18,740 nucleotides of DNA from Candidatus Woesearchaeota archaeon (GCA_018302885.1 JAGVZC010000002.1:1-18740); one strand, 5' to 3'; positions 1-7,416 are shown, numbered from the stretch's first letter. The notes: generated from the sequence alone by a model not told the origin. Made by a program: numbers and translations.

Positions 1-567
1 TCTTTCAAAAAAGAAAAGAACATCAAAAATTTTATCTATACTGACCTGATCATAAGGAAAAAACCCAATGAAGTTAAGGAATTAAATAAATACAAAGATT
101 CTATTCTTGTTATGATTGGCGGTTCCCGTTATGGCGTTGGTCTGGCAGAGAAAATAAAGAATGTTTCAAAAGGCTTCAATGAGAAATTTATATTCTTTGG
201 ATACAAGTGCAAAGGAAAAAATTGCATCGGATTTGACAAGTTCAACAAGGATTACCTGTCTTTCCTTAAGTCATGCAAGGCAGTAATCAGCCTTGGAGGA
301 TATTCAGGGATATCGGAATCTGTATTTTACAGGAAGCCAAACCTTGCATTTCCCATTAAGAATCACCTTGAGCAGCATACAGTGACTGAGGAATTCAAGG
401 ATTACATTGAAATTGGTGACATAGACAGCCCTGAGGAAGAAATCAAGATAAAAATAGAAAACTTTTTAAGAAACTTAAGTGTCCTGAAGAAGAAATTAAA
501 TAGTTTAAAATTAAACAATGGTGCAGATGAAATTGCTGAAATCATTTACAGAAAAGCCAAGTCTTAA
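1..567 (+). CDS. GT-B glycosyltransferase, C-terminal part (5' truncated)
   Basis: The reading frame is open from base 1 and ends at TAA 565-567, so 188 C-terminal residues are visible and the N-terminal domain lies outside the window. The fragment has a nucleotide-sugar-binding Rossmann layout. The strand and loop SILVMIGGSRYG is followed, about 60 residues later, by a Gly-Gly-Tyr-Ser-Gly-Ile-Ser-Glu loop and KPNLAFPIKNHLEQ, which resembles the donor-binding region of MurG/GT28-type enzymes and of the archaeal MJ1255-like (TIGR00661) glycosyltransferases. Those enzymes move a sugar from a nucleotide-sugar donor. The acceptor cannot be told from this fragment. The C-terminus is a Lys/Glu-rich helix with no membrane segment, so a cytosolic or peripheral enzyme is likely. 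Assignment to the GT-B fold is fairly sure; the exact family is not. Confidence 0.75.
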   Translation, partial: SFKKEKNIKNFIYTDLIIRKKPNEVKELNKYKDSILVMIGGSRYGVGLAEKIKNVSKGFNEKFIFFGYKCKGKNCIGFDKFNKDYLSFLKSCKAVISLGGYSGISESVFYRKPNLAFPIKNHLEQHTVTEEFKDYIEIGDIDSPEEEIKIKIENFLRNLSVLKKKLNSLKLNNGADEIAEIIYRKAKS

Positions 568-630
568 AACGTTTTTAATATTTTTTTTAATAATTCTGAA
601 GAGATTATTATAGGATTAATTTATGCATTC

Positions 631-912
631 TTGTGGTTCAAATTCAGACCTGCAAGATTCCTTTCTTATGGCTGGATATCAGATGCAATGATAGACTTCA
701 TTTCAGTATTTGTATGGGTCTTGATAGGATTTACCCCAATACAATTAATTACTACTAATCCTTATGCAAGATTCTTCCTGAGGGAGATATTCTTCAGTTA
801 TTTAATTTTTGGCATATTGTTTGCAAAATTGAAGCTTAGTATAAAGAAGTTGAGTTTCATATTCAGTGGTGCTGGTGTTGTTATGTTGTTAATTATAATA
901 ATTTTAAAGTAG
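631..912 (+). CDS. small multi-pass membrane protein, start uncertain
   Basis: The protein is hydrophobic (93 residues from TTG 631), with about three membrane helices, the last ending in a Leu/Ile run before a C-terminal Lys. I do not recognise the family. The start is doubtful. The frame is open back to the preceding stop at 567, with no in-frame ATG or GTG, and residues encoded at about 604-630 (IIIGLIYAFLWF) already look like the first membrane helix. Starting at TTG 631 would cut that helix. A T-rich, TATA-like stretch at 571-590 would put a leaderless start near 600-610, where only ATT/ATA codons are available. Either a rare start codon is used or the N-terminus is shorter than the hydrophobic segment suggests. 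It follows the glycosyltransferase by about 40-60 nt, in the same frame. Confidence 0.5.
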   Translation: MWFKFRPARFLSYGWISDAMIDFISVFVWVLIGFTPIQLITTNPYARFFLREIFFSYLIFGILFAKLKLSIKKLSFIFSGAGVVMLLIIIILK

Positions 913-922
913 TAACAAAATA

Positions 923-953
923 GAAACCTTTATAAACTTTAGATTTATAAAAT
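923..953 (+). promoter_or_regulatory. promoter with two TATA-like boxes
   Basis: The segment holds GAAACCTTTATAAAC (923-937), a BRE/TATA-like motif, and a second box, ATTTATAAAATT, at about 942-953. The first would give a leader of about 12 nt, in which AAAGGAG (955-961) could act as a Shine-Dalgarno site. The second would give a leaderless transcript starting at the ATG at 972. Which one is used cannot be decided from sequence. Confidence 0.55.
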
Positions 954-971
954 TAAAGGAGAAAAATCAAA

Positions 972-1805
972 ATGAAATTTCAACCAATAAATACAGATCA
1001 AATAGCTATGCTTACTTATGAAAGTCCAGAAGTAAGGGAAGCAGTAAAGAAATTACTAGAGGATTACAAAGGAACAGCAGCAGTATTATCAACTTTAGAC
1101 TCAGAAGATAAAGAAGGACCATTAATGGGCTCTAACATATATTACAGAAATGCATTGGTAAATATTCTAAGAGAAATAACAGGAGAAGACATATTGCCAA
1201 TAAGTCCTGCACAATCAGAAATTGCATTGGCAAACGGCACTTTAGGACAAGATCCAAGGGAATTCTATGAAGACTTAGGATTGGCTGTATATCCAAAACA
1301 AGGTTCAAATCCAATTCTATGGAGACACCTAAGAGACCAAATACAGTCTGATTTCAAAGATGCAGACTTATCACAGTCAATAGTCATTGCAGGATTATCA
1401 AAAATAGTCAAGGATAATGAATATGAAAATGGATTAAGGATGGACTTGGGAGAATTATCAAAAATCTACAATGCTCTAGTATTAAACAAAGAAGGAAATT
1501 TTGGTTCAGCAGACCCAGAGCTACAAAAAACAGGATTTCCATCTAAATTAGGAGAAGGAAGCAGAAAATTATGCGCAGGAAATTCAGGTGTTTGCAGGTT
1601 GAACCGTGACGGGAGTTTGTATTTGTATGCTGGGATTGGCGATCTTGCTAACTCTAATAATTATGGCAGGGTGCATGTCGCAAAAAATTTTTCCACAGGA
1701 AATAATGGCTATAAAGAATTAGAAATATTAGCAGAAGCAGAAAAAAGAAAAATAGATGAGAGATTAGCTAAAGCAAGAAATTATCTTTTAACTGGAAATA
1801 TCTAA
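972..1805 (+). CDS. 277-aa protein with a DGR-like variable patch
   Basis: I do not recognise a named family. The protein has no signal peptide or membrane helix, so it is probably cytosolic. Residues 1-190 are mixed helical/polar. Residues about 190-245 hold a compact segment with Cys201, Cys208, the pattern L-x-R-x-G-S-L-x-L, and then D-L-A-N-S-x-x-x-G-R-V-x-V. The last 30 residues are a charged helix rich in Lys, Glu and Ala. The patch at residues 206-236 uses quite different codons from the rest: no A in third position, plus CGT, GGG and GGC. The flanks strongly prefer A-ending codons. That contrast, and the many NNT/NNC codons, fit a target protein of a diversity-generating retroelement. 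If so, the patch would be a ligand-binding surface. The ATG at 972 is preceded by AAAGGAG. The function is unknown; the gene itself is clearly real. Confidence 0.8.
   Translation: MKFQPINTDQIAMLTYESPEVREAVKKLLEDYKGTAAVLSTLDSEDKEGPLMGSNIYYRNALVNILREITGEDILPISPAQSEIALANGTLGQDPREFYEDLGLAVYPKQGSNPILWRHLRDQIQSDFKDADLSQSIVIAGLSKIVKDNEYENGLRMDLGELSKIYNALVLNKEGNFGSADPELQKTGFPSKLGEGSRKLCAGNSGVCRLNRDGSLYLYAGIGDLANSNNYGRVHVAKNFSTGNNGYKELEILAEAEKRKIDERLAKARNYLLTGNI
1587..1682 (+). other. candidate DGR variable region (VR)
   Basis: The 31 codons from 1587 to 1679 contain none that ends in A. The centre reads TAT TTG TAT GCT GGG ATT, then GGC GAT CTT GCT AAC TCT, then AAT AAT TAT GGC. Most of these are NNT or NNC, as expected if AAT/AAC codons of a template were randomised at their adenines. 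A G-rich stretch, GGCAGGGTGCATGTCGC (1665-1681), directly follows and could be the IMH-like anchor. In classical DGRs the VR sits at the very C-terminus; here 41 residues follow. No template copy of this segment and no reverse transcriptase occurs in the window, so the assignment rests on composition and codon pattern only. Confidence 0.45.
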
Positions 1806-1810
1806 AAACT

Positions 1811-1827
1811 TCTTTTATTTTTTTATC
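1811..1827 (+). terminator. T-rich archaeal-type terminator
   Basis: This is an almost pure T tract just after the stop of the 277-aa gene and before the cca promoter. It has no hairpin. U-tract termination of this type is typical of archaeal RNA polymerase. Confidence 0.5.
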
Positions 1828-1840
1828 TTAAATTAATAAT

Positions 1841-1850
1841 ATTTATATAA
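1841..1850 (+). promoter_or_regulatory. cca promoter (TATA box)
   Basis: ATTTATATAA is centred about 25 nt upstream of the ATG at 1871. No Shine-Dalgarno site lies between, so the transcript is probably leaderless. Confidence 0.6.
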
Positions 1851-1870
1851 CAATAAATTACAGTTAATAT

Positions 1871-3085
1871 ATGAAAATTCTTGAGCAGATAAAACCAACA
1901 GAAGAAGAGAAAAGAAGCATAAAAAAGCTAATAGAATCTGTTCTTAAAAAAATAAAGATAGAGGATGCAAAATTTGAGCTTGGTGGAAGCTATGCAAAGG
2001 ATACTTTTCTGACAGGGAATTATGACATAGATGTCTTTGTAAAATTTCCATACAAGAAATACAGGAACAAAGACATATCAGAAATGCTTCATAAGAAACT
2101 TGGATTTGGTCATAAAAGAATTCATGGCTCAAGGGATTACTTTCAGTTGCAGAGAAAAAAATACACCTTTGAATTCATTCCCGTACTTGACATAAAAAAT
2201 TCCTCACAGGCTAAGAACATAACAGATGTGAGCCCATTGCACAAGAAATGGGTAAAGCAGCATCTGAAAAACCCTGATGAAGTCAGATTAGTAAAAAAAT
2301 TCTGCAGAGCACAGGAAGTCTATGGCGCTGAATCCTACATAAAAGGATTTTCAGGCTATGTTCTTGAGATACTGATTGTCCATTATGGCAGTTTCTTTAA
2401 TTTTATAAAAGCAGTCTCAAAATGGATATTGCCTGTTTACATTGATGTATCAAGACATTATAAAAATAAGGAAGAAGCACTGAAGAAAATAAATAAGTCT
2501 AAGACATCAAACGGATTAATCATAGTTGATCCAACACAAAAGGAAAGAAATGCAGCTGCTGCAATATCAAAGGAAAAAGTCAGTATGCTTATCAATTCAT
2601 GCAAGGAATATCTTCGTAACCCATCAGATGAATTCTTCATTGAAAAAAAATTGAACATAAAAGACCTTGTTGTTGAATCCGGCGAGAATAATTTATTGCT
2701 GGGAAAGATAAAGACATTCAAGGGAAAAAAGGATGTTATGGGAAGCAAGCTGGTTAAGGTTTATGATTACGTGGAAAATAAACTAAAATATGCCGGATTT
2801 AATGTTATAAAATCAGGCTGGTATTTCAACAAAGACAGCTTAATCTATTACATTGTAAAGGATGAAGTCCTGCATGATAAGATAACCCATTCCGGCCCTC
2901 CATTAAAGGAAAAAAGGCATGTTGAGGAATTCAAGAAGAAACACGGCAATTACAAGATATCAAAGGGAAAAATTTATGTCGAGCTTGAGAGAGAAATAAA
3001 GACCTTGAAGGATTTCAGCAGAAAAATTGCTAAGGACAGATACATAAAAGACAACGTAAGGAAAATAAAATTCAAGATCATGTAA
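1871..3085 (+). CDS. cca: CCA-adding tRNA nucleotidyltransferase (archaeal class I)
   Basis: This enzyme adds or repairs the 3'-terminal CCA of tRNAs without a nucleic-acid template, using CTP and ATP. The 404-residue length is slightly short of the usual 430-450. The nucleotidyltransferase signature is clear: Gly38-Gly39-Ser40-x-Ala-Lys, then D-I-D with Asp52 and Asp54 as metal ligands. The third carboxylate is probably Glu101 in the strand YTFEFIP. The central and tail regions match the archaeal palm/body layout, with 'HSGPP' around residue 340 and a basic C-terminal tail. The ATG at 1871 fits a leaderless start 25 nt below a TATA box. The last 8 nt overlap, convergently, the 3' end of the pilin-like gene on the other strand. 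The identification is secure. Confidence 0.95.
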   Translation: MKILEQIKPTEEEKRSIKKLIESVLKKIKIEDAKFELGGSYAKDTFLTGNYDIDVFVKFPYKKYRNKDISEMLHKKLGFGHKRIHGSRDYFQLQRKKYTFEFIPVLDIKNSSQAKNITDVSPLHKKWVKQHLKNPDEVRLVKKFCRAQEVYGAESYIKGFSGYVLEILIVHYGSFFNFIKAVSKWILPVYIDVSRHYKNKEEALKKINKSKTSNGLIIVDPTQKERNAAAAISKEKVSMLINSCKEYLRNPSDEFFIEKKLNIKDLVVESGENNLLLGKIKTFKGKKDVMGSKLVKVYDYVENKLKYAGFNVIKSGWYFNKDSLIYYIVKDEVLHDKITHSGPPLKEKRHVEEFKKKHGNYKISKGKIYVELEREIKTLKDFSRKIAKDRYIKDNVRKIKFKIM

Positions 3086-3467
3086 TGCTTACTACATCAT
3101 TTGTTTTTCTTATTGTGAATGCATCTCCAGCAGAGAATGTGATTTCATTCCCAACATCCGCAGCCAGCAATTCCACGTATTCGTCATTGTCTATATTCAC
3201 AACCACTTCCCTTATATTGAAAGTTACATTAAAATTTTTATTCACCACTAAATAAGGCAGCTGAAAAATCCTCTGATAATTATCCTCAACCCTTGCAGCA
3301 AGGTTTATCTCATTCTTTAACTGCCTTGCCAAATCCTGCCCTGTTATGACTTCCCTCTCCTTGAGAGTAAGATTAAGATAATGATTAGACACACCGAAAT
3401 AAAGCATCAGGACAAATATTGCTATGCCGACGAATATCATGAATTCAGTTGATGATTGAGACTTCAT
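3078..3467 (-). CDS. class III signal-peptide (pilin-like) protein
   Basis: The protein has 129 residues. It starts MKSQSSTEFMIFVG and continues into a roughly 20-residue hydrophobic helix. A basic residue, a small residue, then Q-x-S-x-E-F matches the class III signal peptide cut by archaeal prepilin peptidases (EppA/FlaK type), with the likely cut between Ser3 and Gln4. The rest is a soluble beta-rich domain (about residues 40-129) that should lie outside the cell. It is probably a minor pilin or a pilin-like surface subunit; the exact role is unknown. The ATG at 3465-3467 lies one base after the stop of the Cys-rich pilin-like gene, so the two are translated together. It overlaps the 3' end of cca by 8 nt. 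Confidence 0.8.
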   Translation of the reverse strand: MKSQSSTEFMIFVGIAIFVLMLYFGVSNHYLNLTLKEREVITGQDLARQLKNEINLAARVEDNYQRIFQLPYLVVNKNFNVTFNIREVVVNIDNDEYVELLAADVGNEITFSAGDAFTIRKTNDVVSIT

Positions 3468-3468
3468 T

Positions 3469-4038
3469 TTATCCTATTCCACCAGTGCATTCCCCATCAT
3501 TGCATCCGGTCATACATTCCTGAAAATAATCCCATTTATTGTTGTTGCATGTCATTATACAATATGGCATACCCCCCTCATGTATGCATTCCCATTCTGT
3601 ACCGCACCTCACTTCATTATCATTGCATGCCACATATATGGAAATTACATCACCGAATGATCTTATTGTCAGTTTTTTTGTTCCTGGAATCACATTTACT
3701 GACCCATCAACCATTGCGTTTGCAACCTTAACGATTTCACTTTCCTTCCCCTTTGAATTAAGAGTTGTGAATATTATTTCATTTCCCCGAAATTCAACTG
3801 AAACAACATTTTTCGGAAAATTTGCATCTATTGTAGTCTGCGAGCCTTCACCATAGCTGTAAACCCTGTCAACTTCCTTGTTAATCTCATTTGCTATTGC
3901 ATCAACCTTTGCACTTGTTACAGAATCCTGGCTCTCATTTGAATATGTGACATATAGATAGATTGCAGGCACCAAGACAACAATTACAAAACCTACAATT
4001 ACAAGATACTCCGTGGCAGCCTGGCTTTTTATATCCAT
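3469..4038 (-). CDS. pilin-like protein with Cys-rich C-terminal domain
   Basis: The protein has 189 residues. The N-terminus MDIKSQAATEYLVIVGF carries the same class III signal as its downstream neighbour (likely cut between Ser5 and Gln6), followed by a hydrophobic helix to about residue 30. Residues about 35-135 form a beta-rich globular region. The last 55 residues are different: eight cysteines, ending in the spacing C-x3-C-x4-C with Gly/Asp between. This suggests a small disulfide-bonded or metal-binding module displayed at the tip of an extracellular pilin. The ATG overlaps the end of corA by 10 nt. The fusion of pilin-type anchoring to a Cys-rich tail is visible; binding or adhesion is inferred. 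Confidence 0.8.
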   Translation of the reverse strand: MDIKSQAATEYLVIVGFVIVVLVPAIYLYVTYSNESQDSVTSAKVDAIANEINKEVDRVYSYGEGSQTTIDANFPKNVVSVEFRGNEIIFTTLNSKGKESEIVKVANAMVDGSVNVIPGTKKLTIRSFGDVISIYVACNDNEVRCGTEWECIHEGGMPYCIMTCNNNKWDYFQECMTGCNDGECTGGIG

Positions 4039-4892
4039 TTTCTAAATTTGAAATATATCAGCATTGACACCATGAAAATCAGCATTATCCCCAATATAAT
4101 AAAAAATGAACCTTCTGTATTCTGCATTGGGAGAATGACATTCATTCCGTAAATCCCTGATATGAGCATAGGCAATAGCAACAAAGAAGCAATCACAGTG
4201 AATGACTTCATTGTCTCATTCAATTTGTTTGATGTGAATGACATGTACATTTCCATTATTGCAGTTATTCTTGAAGACAATGTGTTTTCTATGTCTATCA
4301 TCTGGTTTAATTCAATGTTTATATCCTCCATGTTCTCCATTTTTGATATCACTTCCTTGTTTGAGTTTAAGGCTTTTTTCAGGTATATCAGCTCTTTTTT
4401 TAACTTGAAAATCGGCTTTGGGTCATTGTTCACCTTTTCATCAAAAGTTACGTCCTCCTGATAATTCACTTCCTCCTCCAGTTTGTCAATATTATCAGAG
4501 AAATTTTTTATTATCTTGTTTAATATGTCCTTCAGCAGATCATTTGAGCTTTTGAATGATTCCTTTTCAGGAATTATATTTATGTTTTCAGAGCACACCG
4601 TCAATATGTAATTCCTGTGCTTTACAATTCCCAGAGTCTTTGTTTTCTTGTTTGACACTGTTTTTATGATTATAACATCATGGAACTTGTATTTCTCTAT
4701 CCTTGGAATTTCCCTCTGATCAAGAAAATGCCTTAATGTGGATGTTGATATTCCCAGCTTTCTTTTTATTACTGACAAATCATTGTTTCCCAAATCAAAT
4801 GCATTTATCAATGAAACCCCGTTTGCTGATTTGTAGTTGTCTATATTTGTATTTTTTATTGAATTCTTAGAATTATAAATCACCTCTATCAT
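4029..4892 (-). CDS. corA: CorA-type divalent cation transporter
   Basis: The protein has 287 residues from the chosen start. The signature YGMN (GMN at about 249-251) ends the first of two C-terminal membrane helices, and the tail is basic (KFRKW), as in CorA Mg2+/Co2+ channels, which work as pentamers. Upstream is a long charged helical region (about residues 120-225), the stalk helix of the family. It is shorter than typical bacterial CorA (about 315) and has a reduced N-terminal domain. The frame is open further upstream to 5030, but those 46 residues overlap the divergent rnp4 gene and its promoter. ATG 4890-4892 lies 26 nt below a TATA box, so I chose it. It heads an operon with the two pilin-like genes. 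Confidence 0.88.
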   Translation of the reverse strand: MIEVIYNSKNSIKNTNIDNYKSANGVSLINAFDLGNNDLSVIKRKLGISTSTLRHFLDQREIPRIEKYKFHDVIIIKTVSNKKTKTLGIVKHRNYILTVCSENINIIPEKESFKSSNDLLKDILNKIIKNFSDNIDKLEEEVNYQEDVTFDEKVNNDPKPIFKLKKELIYLKKALNSNKEVISKMENMEDINIELNQMIDIENTLSSRITAIMEMYMSFTSNKLNETMKSFTVIASLLLLPMLISGIYGMNVILPMQNTEGSFFIILGIMLIFMVSMLIYFKFRKWI

Positions 4893-4912
4893 AAGAGAAT
4901 TAAAAATTACAG

Positions 4913-4922
4913 AATATATAAA
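4913..4922 (-). promoter_or_regulatory. corA operon promoter (TATA box)
   Basis: On the minus strand the box reads TTTATATATT, centred about 26 nt upstream of ATG 4892. This predicts a leaderless transcript and fixes the corA start. It is back to back with the rnp4 promoter. Confidence 0.6.
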
Positions 4923-4953
4923 TTTTTGGTTGGATTTCCCATAAAATGGTAAA

Positions 4954-4963
4954 GTATAAATAA
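4954..4963 (+). promoter_or_regulatory. rnp4 promoter (TATA box)
   Basis: GTATAAATAA is centred about 26 nt upstream of ATG 4984, with no Shine-Dalgarno site. A leaderless transcript is likely. Confidence 0.6.
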
Positions 4964-4983
4964 TCTCAAATATAATTGTTTTC

Positions 4984-5283
4984 ATGAAAGGCAAGGATAA
5001 TATCAAAAAAGAATCCCTCGAGAAAATCAAGATTCTGTTCTCTGAGGCTGCCGAGCAATTTCCAAAAAATCCCTCTTTATCAGACAGGTATGTTCAACTG
5101 GCAAGAAAAATTGCTATGAAGCACAAGATAAAATTTCCAAGAGAGCTGAAAAGGAGATTCTGCAAGCACTGCTATGCTTATTTGGTTCCCGGAAAGAACT
5201 GCAGGGTGAGAATCCAGAAGCATCGAGTTATTTATTTCTGCGAGAAATGCAAGAATTTTATGAGGTTTGTTTTAAAGAAATAA
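4984..5283 (+). CDS. rnp4: RNase P protein component 4 (Rpr2/Rpp21)
   Basis: This 99-residue subunit of archaeal RNase P helps the catalytic RNA process the 5' ends of precursor tRNAs, together with Rnp1 (Rpp29). An N-terminal pair of helices (residues about 8-50, with RYVQLARKIAMKHKI) leads into a zinc ribbon: C-x2-C in FCKHCYAYLVPG, then C-x2-C in YFCEKCKNF, with the basic R-V-R between. The length fits the family. The gene is a single unit between divergent corA and convergent dnaJ. With cca nearby the window contains two tRNA-maturation proteins, though on separate transcripts. Confidence 0.93.
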   Translation: MKGKDNIKKESLEKIKILFSEAAEQFPKNPSLSDRYVQLARKIAMKHKIKFPRELKRRFCKHCYAYLVPGKNCRVRIQKHRVIYFCEKCKNFMRFVLKK

Positions 5284-5307
5284 TAAAATTTAAACTTGTA
5301 AATTTTA
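5284..5307. terminator. AT-only inverted repeat between rnp4 and dnaJ
   Basis: A perfect 9-bp inverted repeat, TAAAATTTA / TAAATTTTA (5284-5292 and 5299-5307), has a 6-nt loop. It lies between the convergent stops and covers the dnaJ stop codon. Read either way it gives a weak stem plus a U-rich tract, a plausible two-way terminator. Confidence 0.45.
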
Positions 5308-6426
5308 AAATCCTAATTTCTCAAAGAAACCCTTTCTAAAATTAACCTTCTCTTTTCTTAAATTTGCCAGGTCTTCCAGTAATTTCCTCTCCTTTCCGGA
5401 AATCTTGTCCGGAACTAGAATGTTAATTTTGATAAACAAGTCTCCCTTTGAACTACTATTCAAATACTGAATGCCTTCATTCTTTATTCTGAAAATGCTT
5501 CCTGATTCAGTTCCTGATGGAATCTTAATTTTCTTCTTTCCTTTCAGCAAAGGAACATCTATTTCACTTCCCAGAGCAGCCTGGCTGTAACTGATGTCTG
5601 TTGTCAGATACAAATCATAATCTTTCCTTTCAAATATCTCATGCGGCTTTACATTAATATAAACATAAAGGTCTCCGTTGCCAAACCTGCTTTCCTCGCC
5701 TTCATTAACAATCCTTAATCTTGCACTGTCATAAACTCCTGCAGGAATATTTATCTTTAACTCCTTTGTATCATAAACCACGCCTTCACCGCCACAGGAA
5801 CCGCATTTTTCTTTTGCAGTCTGTCCGGTGCTTTCACAGTATTTGCATGGCATTACCTGCTGGAAAATTCCAAACATTGTTCTCTGGACTTTTTTTATTC
5901 TTCCAGTTCCGCCACAATGCCTGCATTCTGCTAATCTTCCGTCTTTTGCACCAGTGCCGCCACATTTATCACAAAGAACTTTTTTTCTGAACTTAATTTC
6001 TTTTTTTATTCCAAAAGCAGCCTCATCAAAATCAATTGTCAAATCATACTTCAGATTTCTTGCCCTTCTTTCTCTTCTGTCTTCGCCAAAGAACATGTCA
6101 AAAATGTTTCCAAAGCCACCACTTCCAAAACCAAATTCCCTGAAAACATTCTCAAAGTCAAAATTCCTGAAAATATCCTCCTGGCTAAACCTCTGGTCAA
6201 AACCCTCATGTCCAAACTGGTCATAGGCGGATCTCTTGCTTTCATCACTCAACACAGCATATGCCTCAGAGATTTCCTTGAATTTCTCCTCGGAATTTTT
6301 CTTTTCATCTTCAGGAACCCTGTCAGGATGATATTTCAATGCCAGTTTCTTGTAAGCTTTCTTGATTTCCTCTTTGGAAGAATCTTTTTTTATTCCGAGA
6401 ATTTCATAGTAATCCTTTTTTGTCAA
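5305..6426 (-). CDS. dnaJ: DnaJ (Hsp40) co-chaperone
   Basis: This 373-residue type I J-protein delivers unfolded clients to DnaK and stimulates its ATPase. The J domain (residues 1-70) carries His33-Pro34-Asp35. A Gly/Phe-rich linker follows (about 71-113), then four C-x2-C-x-G-x-G zinc motifs starting near residues 142, 158, 184 and 198, and the C-terminal beta-barrel client-binding domains. In the third motif Glu replaces the usual first Gly (CKYCESTG). The start codon is TTG (6424-6426), overlapping the stop of the HD-domain gene as TTGA. It is the last gene of the chaperone operon. DnaJ/DnaK/GrpE in archaea are generally held to be of bacterial origin. Confidence 0.96.
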   Translation of the reverse strand: MTKKDYYEILGIKKDSSKEEIKKAYKKLALKYHPDRVPEDEKKNSEEKFKEISEAYAVLSDESKRSAYDQFGHEGFDQRFSQEDIFRNFDFENVFREFGFGSGGFGNIFDMFFGEDRRERRARNLKYDLTIDFDEAAFGIKKEIKFRKKVLCDKCGGTGAKDGRLAECRHCGGTGRIKKVQRTMFGIFQQVMPCKYCESTGQTAKEKCGSCGGEGVVYDTKELKINIPAGVYDSARLRIVNEGEESRFGNGDLYVYINVKPHEIFERKDYDLYLTTDISYSQAALGSEIDVPLLKGKKKIKIPSGTESGSIFRIKNEGIQYLNSSSKGDLFIKINILVPDKISGKERKLLEDLANLRKEKVNFRKGFFEKLGF

Positions 6427-6986
6427 TTTATTTCCCCTGGCTTCATTCCGATTATATCAAAAATTTCCTTTTCAATTTCATAATGCTTTTTTTCTATTTT
6501 TTTATCTATTCTTTTTCCGTATCTCTTCTCAAAATCATCAAACCTTTCCTTTAAACTTATTATTCTTTTATCTGACGCCCTCTTGTCTGCATAATTCACA
6601 ACCTTCTGCTCCCATGTCCGAGCCTGATTTATTGACATCACCTTGTGAAATCTTATTGTTTCTGCAACTTCAGGATATTTATCCTTTAATTCAAGATAAG
6701 CTGCTTCCTCATGACGGATATTTGGATATTTCTTCCTGAATTCCTCTGCTTTCTTTATCTCCTCTTTGTTAAGTTTATCAAATGTTTTGAAATCTATGCA
6801 TTTAAGAATATCATGCAGCAATGAAGCTGCGTTTACAATCTTTGTATCTATCTTTATTCCTTTTTCCTTTAGTCTTTCTGCTATAATCATTGAAACTTTG
6901 TTTACCAACAAAGTATGGGTTTGTATATTTGAAGGAACTTTATATTCCTTCAGTAAATTCATGCATTCCTCTTTATTTGGCATCAT
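6423..6986 (-). CDS. HD-domain protein, putative phosphohydrolase
   Basis: The protein has 187 residues. The metal-binding HD signature is visible: His24 (in [12 protein letters not shown]), His58-Asp59 (SLLHDILKC), and a later Asp in [12 protein letters not shown]. The histidines in RHEEAA and IRFHK probably complete the site. This is the HDIG-like layout of small metal-dependent phosphohydrolases; the substrate cannot be predicted. The C-terminal third is a highly charged helix. The ATG (6984-6986) overlaps the upstream stop as ATGA, and its own stop overlaps dnaJ as TTGA. A second ATG directly follows the first, so the exact start may shift by one codon. Its place directly before dnaJ suggests co-regulation with the stress proteins; a functional link is inference. 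Confidence 0.82.
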   Translation of the reverse strand: MMPNKEECMNLLKEYKVPSNIQTHTLLVNKVSMIIAERLKEKGIKIDTKIVNAASLLHDILKCIDFKTFDKLNKEEIKKAEEFRKKYPNIRHEEAAYLELKDKYPEVAETIRFHKVMSINQARTWEQKVVNYADKRASDKRIISLKERFDDFEKRYGKRIDKKIEKKHYEIEKEIFDIIGMKPGEIN

Positions 6987-7414
6987 TTCTTTTTAGTATA
7001 CCTCTTATCTTTTTCTACAATCACGATATCTTTTTTATATATAACAAAATGATCCCCATTTGCAACTAATTTAATCTGAACTGATTCATCTGGTTTAATT
7101 TCACTTCCTAAAATCTCTGTTAATCTTATGCTTTTAAGCGAATCAATATCTATTCTTCCCCTACAGTCCCTCCAACTATTCAACATTCTTTTTCCTGTAA
7201 AGAATTCCAGTCTTTCAGGATCATCAATATCCATTTCATAATATCTATCAATATCCATTATATCTGGAAAATAAATTCTAATTACATCTTCTCCCTCTTC
7301 TTCAAGAAGATATTTATTTATTCTAGGATACGTATCTCTAATCACTGAAGGGATTATAATCCTGCCCTTATTATGTTCTACATTTAATCTATATTCTCCA
7401 AACAAGCCAATCAT
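6983..7414 (-). CDS. MraZ-like protein with two AbrB-type hairpins
   Basis: The protein has 143 residues. The start FGEYRLNVEHNKGRIIIPS (residues 5-23) closely resembles the MraZ opening, in which G-E-Y, an acidic/polar spacer, K-G-R, then I-P form a swapped-hairpin DNA-binding element. A second, weaker copy, DCRGRIDID (83-91), follows at the spacing expected for the two repeats of MraZ. Length also fits (about 140-150). MraZ in bacteria is a ring-forming DNA-binding regulator of the division/cell-wall cluster. Here there is no such cluster: the gene lies 2 nt after dnaK and overlaps the HD gene by 4 nt. It could regulate this operon, which is inference. The alternative is an AbrB/SpoVT relative that has converged on the same two-hairpin architecture. 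Confidence 0.65.
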   Translation of the reverse strand: MIGLFGEYRLNVEHNKGRIIIPSVIRDTYPRINKYLLEEEGEDVIRIYFPDIMDIDRYYEMDIDDPERLEFFTGKRMLNSWRDCRGRIDIDSLKSIRLTEILGSEIKPDESVQIKLVANGDHFVIYKKDIVIVEKDKRYTKKK

Positions 7415-7416
7415 TA

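Noticed and set aside
4893..5030. 46-residue N-terminal extension of CorA
   Set aside because: It overlaps the divergent rnp4 gene and both promoters. ATG 4892 fits the TATA spacing better.
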